DNA from: an uncultured Collinsella sp.
GTDB taxonomy: Bacteria; Actinomycetota; Coriobacteriia; Coriobacteriales; Coriobacteriaceae
Assembly: GCA_958447915.1 (NCBI GenBank)
Contig: CAUDCB010000093.1
Coordinates: 1 to 7,369 of the forward strand
Direction: 5' to 3'
DNA length: 7,369 nucleotides
Part shown: positions 5,945-7,369 of the stretch, piece by piece
Layout of the letters: the number at the start of each line of letters is the position of its first letter
Position numbering within the stretch: position 1 is the first letter of the stretch
Notes under the pieces: model-generated
What the model was told of the DNA's origin: nothing
Seen by the model: only the letters and a program-made list of their open reading frames with translations
The model's database searches: none
Program-made: the position numbers and the translations under genes

Positions 5945-7345
5945 CTAGGACAGGACGGGGCTAAAGTCGAAGCGTAGCGTCATGAGGTGCTGCGGGGATT
6001 CGATGGCTGCGGCAATGATGTCAGCATCTCGTGCACGATCGAACCCTTCAAGTTCCATTTGATAGGGGAAATCTTCTTGGATACCGATGCGACGCGGAAC
6101 CAAAAGCTTGGTCCCGTCGAATTCTTCGGTTCGCGTTCCGTCTGCCGCAACGGAATAAAGGTGTAACTTGGCGGACGTTGCGGCATCAAGTGCCGAGATA
6201 GCTTGGATATCGTTCGATGCGCTCCTTGCTCCCACTGCTGTAAGTGCCGTAGGCGCGACGACTTCGCCCGAAGGCAAAAAGACGAGCTCGACGGTATTGG
6301 GGAATGCGATGAGGATATTTTTGCGGCGGGGCGCATTGGCGGCGACTGGCTCAATGCTTGCGGCATCGACGGTTTCCGTGTGGTCGAGCGCGACCATCAT
6401 GCAACAGTTGCCTTCGTCGACATCTGGGGGAGCGGCAAAGTCCAGGCCGTCTTTCGGTTGGGGATCACCTAGTTCGGCGGTGCCGTCTGGCTTCTCGAGA
6501 GGAGCCGCAGCGTTGTCTTCTGATGATGATGCATCGTCTGCGTCATCAACATGTGTCGGAGCGTCTGCGACCTCGTCTTTGGGGGATTTGTCATTATCGC
6601 TCGATATAGGAGCAGCAATCCCGACGGACCCCACTCCGTGCCATGTCATTTGGAGCAGCGCCGGATCGGCGAGAATGTGCTGCACGCCCGGCTCCTGGGT
6701 ATCGATATTGATGGGGGCGGGTTCTGATCCGCGCGTGAGGTTAAGCGAGCCCTTCTGTCTATTGCTTTGAGTCTCTTGGTCGTCCGCGTTGCCAGCGTAG
6801 AACAGCAAAGGCGCATCTCCCGTTGCGATGGCTTCGGTGTCCGCCTTGGTCAGTCGCAGCGATGCCGTAAAGGAGATGATGGGCTGCGCGCCATCGACAT
6901 TCGAGGGAACGCAGCCCAGGCATACACCCCCTTCTTCTTCATATGCCGTGCTGTCGAAGACGACCTTCGCCCCGTTCGCCGAGTCATCGACCGAGGCAAT
7001 ATCGATGCGCAGCTCTAGGTCGCATGGGTCGCCATCGGCGTCGACTGCAGCCGATTCCCATGTGCAGACGGCATAACCTGTCTGGGGGCCGTTTTCCTTG
7101 TCCGGTCGCTTGATATCCACGACTATCGAGTCGACCGTATTGCGGTGAAGGCATCCCGAGGTTCGGACCGTGGCGTGTGCGAGCGAAAAACGTTGGCAGG
7201 CGACGATACCCGACGAATTCGCCACGGGGTTCAGAGCTTGCGGTAAGGAGTCTGCCGTGGCGGGCGTCGCCCAAGCGGCGAGAGGCGTACCGCTCGCCAG
7301 TGCGCTGCAGAGCGCGGCGACGGGCAAAAGGTTTTTGGGTGCCAT
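5945..7345 (-). CDS. Secreted protein of unknown function with cysteine-rich N-terminal half
   Basis: I do not recognise this 466-residue protein. Residues 1-26 form a probable Sec signal peptide: one Lys, a hydrophobic core LLPVAALCSALASG, and likely cleavage after AWA (24-26). Cys13 lies in the core but lacks a small residue before it, so a lipoprotein is unlikely. The mature part has cysteines at 50, 65, 94, 108, 142, 145, 314 and 315, an even number that could form disulfides; one pair is CxxC and one is adjacent CC. Residues 50-235 look beta-rich and could be an extracellular domain. About 247-312 is a disordered linker rich in Asp, Ala, Ser and Pro. A second folded part follows (313-466). 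No LPXTG motif or C-terminal membrane anchor is seen, so it is probably released or held non-covalently. The ATG at 7345 has AGGAGA 3 nt upstream (7354-7349). Its promoter would lie outside the window. Confidence 0.8.
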   Translation of the reverse strand: MAPKNLLPVAALCSALASGTPLAAWATPATADSLPQALNPVANSSGIVACQRFSLAHATVRTSGCLHRNTVDSIVVDIKRPDKENGPQTGYAVCTWESAAVDADGDPCDLELRIDIASVDDSANGAKVVFDSTAYEEEGGVCLGCVPSNVDGAQPIISFTASLRLTKADTEAIATGDAPLLFYAGNADDQETQSNRQKGSLNLTRGSEPAPINIDTQEPGVQHILADPALLQMTWHGVGSVGIAAPISSDNDKSPKDEVADAPTHVDDADDASSSEDNAAAPLEKPDGTAELGDPQPKDGLDFAAPPDVDEGNCCMMVALDHTETVDAASIEPVAANAPRRKNILIAFPNTVELVFLPSGEVVAPTALTAVGARSASNDIQAISALDAATSAKLHLYSVAADGTRTEEFDGTKLLVPRRIGIQEDFPYQMELEGFDRARDADIIAAAIESPQHLMTLRFDFSPVLS

Positions 7346-7369
7346 GGTTCTCCTATCTATTCCGCGTAC

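Noticed and set aside
7305..7309. Lipoprotein signal at Cys13 of the secreted protein
   Set aside because: The residue before the cysteine is Leu, where a lipobox needs a small residue such as Gly or Ala. An AxA-type cleavage site follows.

Overview
All genes in this window lie on the minus strand, so transcription runs from high to low coordinates. The DNA is GC-rich, third codon positions are mostly G or C, and ribosome binding sites are strong AGGAGG types. Together with the protein character, this suggests a high-GC Gram-positive, most likely a gut actinomycete of the Coriobacteriia (Collinsella-like). That placement is an inference from composition and style, because no rRNA or other marker gene is present.

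In transcription order the layout is as follows. (1) 7345-5945 encodes a 466-residue secreted protein of unknown function. It has a Sec signal peptide, eight cysteines in the mature part and a disordered acidic linker. (2) 5855-5139 encodes a DUF554 (YqgA/YdfK-type) integral membrane protein. (3) 5049-3304 encodes a TerB_N/TerB_C protein. (4) 3311-2007 encodes a DUF2791 (BrxD-like) P-loop ATPase whose start overlaps the end of gene 3 by 8 bp. (5) 1890-1, running off the window edge, encodes an Lhr/BrxHI-like superfamily 2 helicase with all canonical motifs.

Genes 3-5 are the main interest. The order TerB-domain protein, then ATPase, then helicase matches the three-gene anti-phage system Shango (sngA, sngB, sngC). 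The ATPase and helicase are also related to BrxD and BrxHI of BREX systems. The set appears intact: both nucleotide-binding proteins keep their catalytic motifs, and no frameshift is seen. A candidate extended -10 promoter lies directly in front of sngA, so the cassette probably has its own transcription start, separate from the DUF554 gene.

The least expected element is the gap between the ATPase and helicase genes (1891-2006). A hairpin followed by a T-rich run begins inside the ATPase stop codon. It looks like an intrinsic terminator, or part of a REP-like repeat, placed inside the operon. It could lower helicase expression relative to the other two proteins. Every other stretch is densely coding. 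No RNA gene, CRISPR array, insertion sequence or attachment site was seen.
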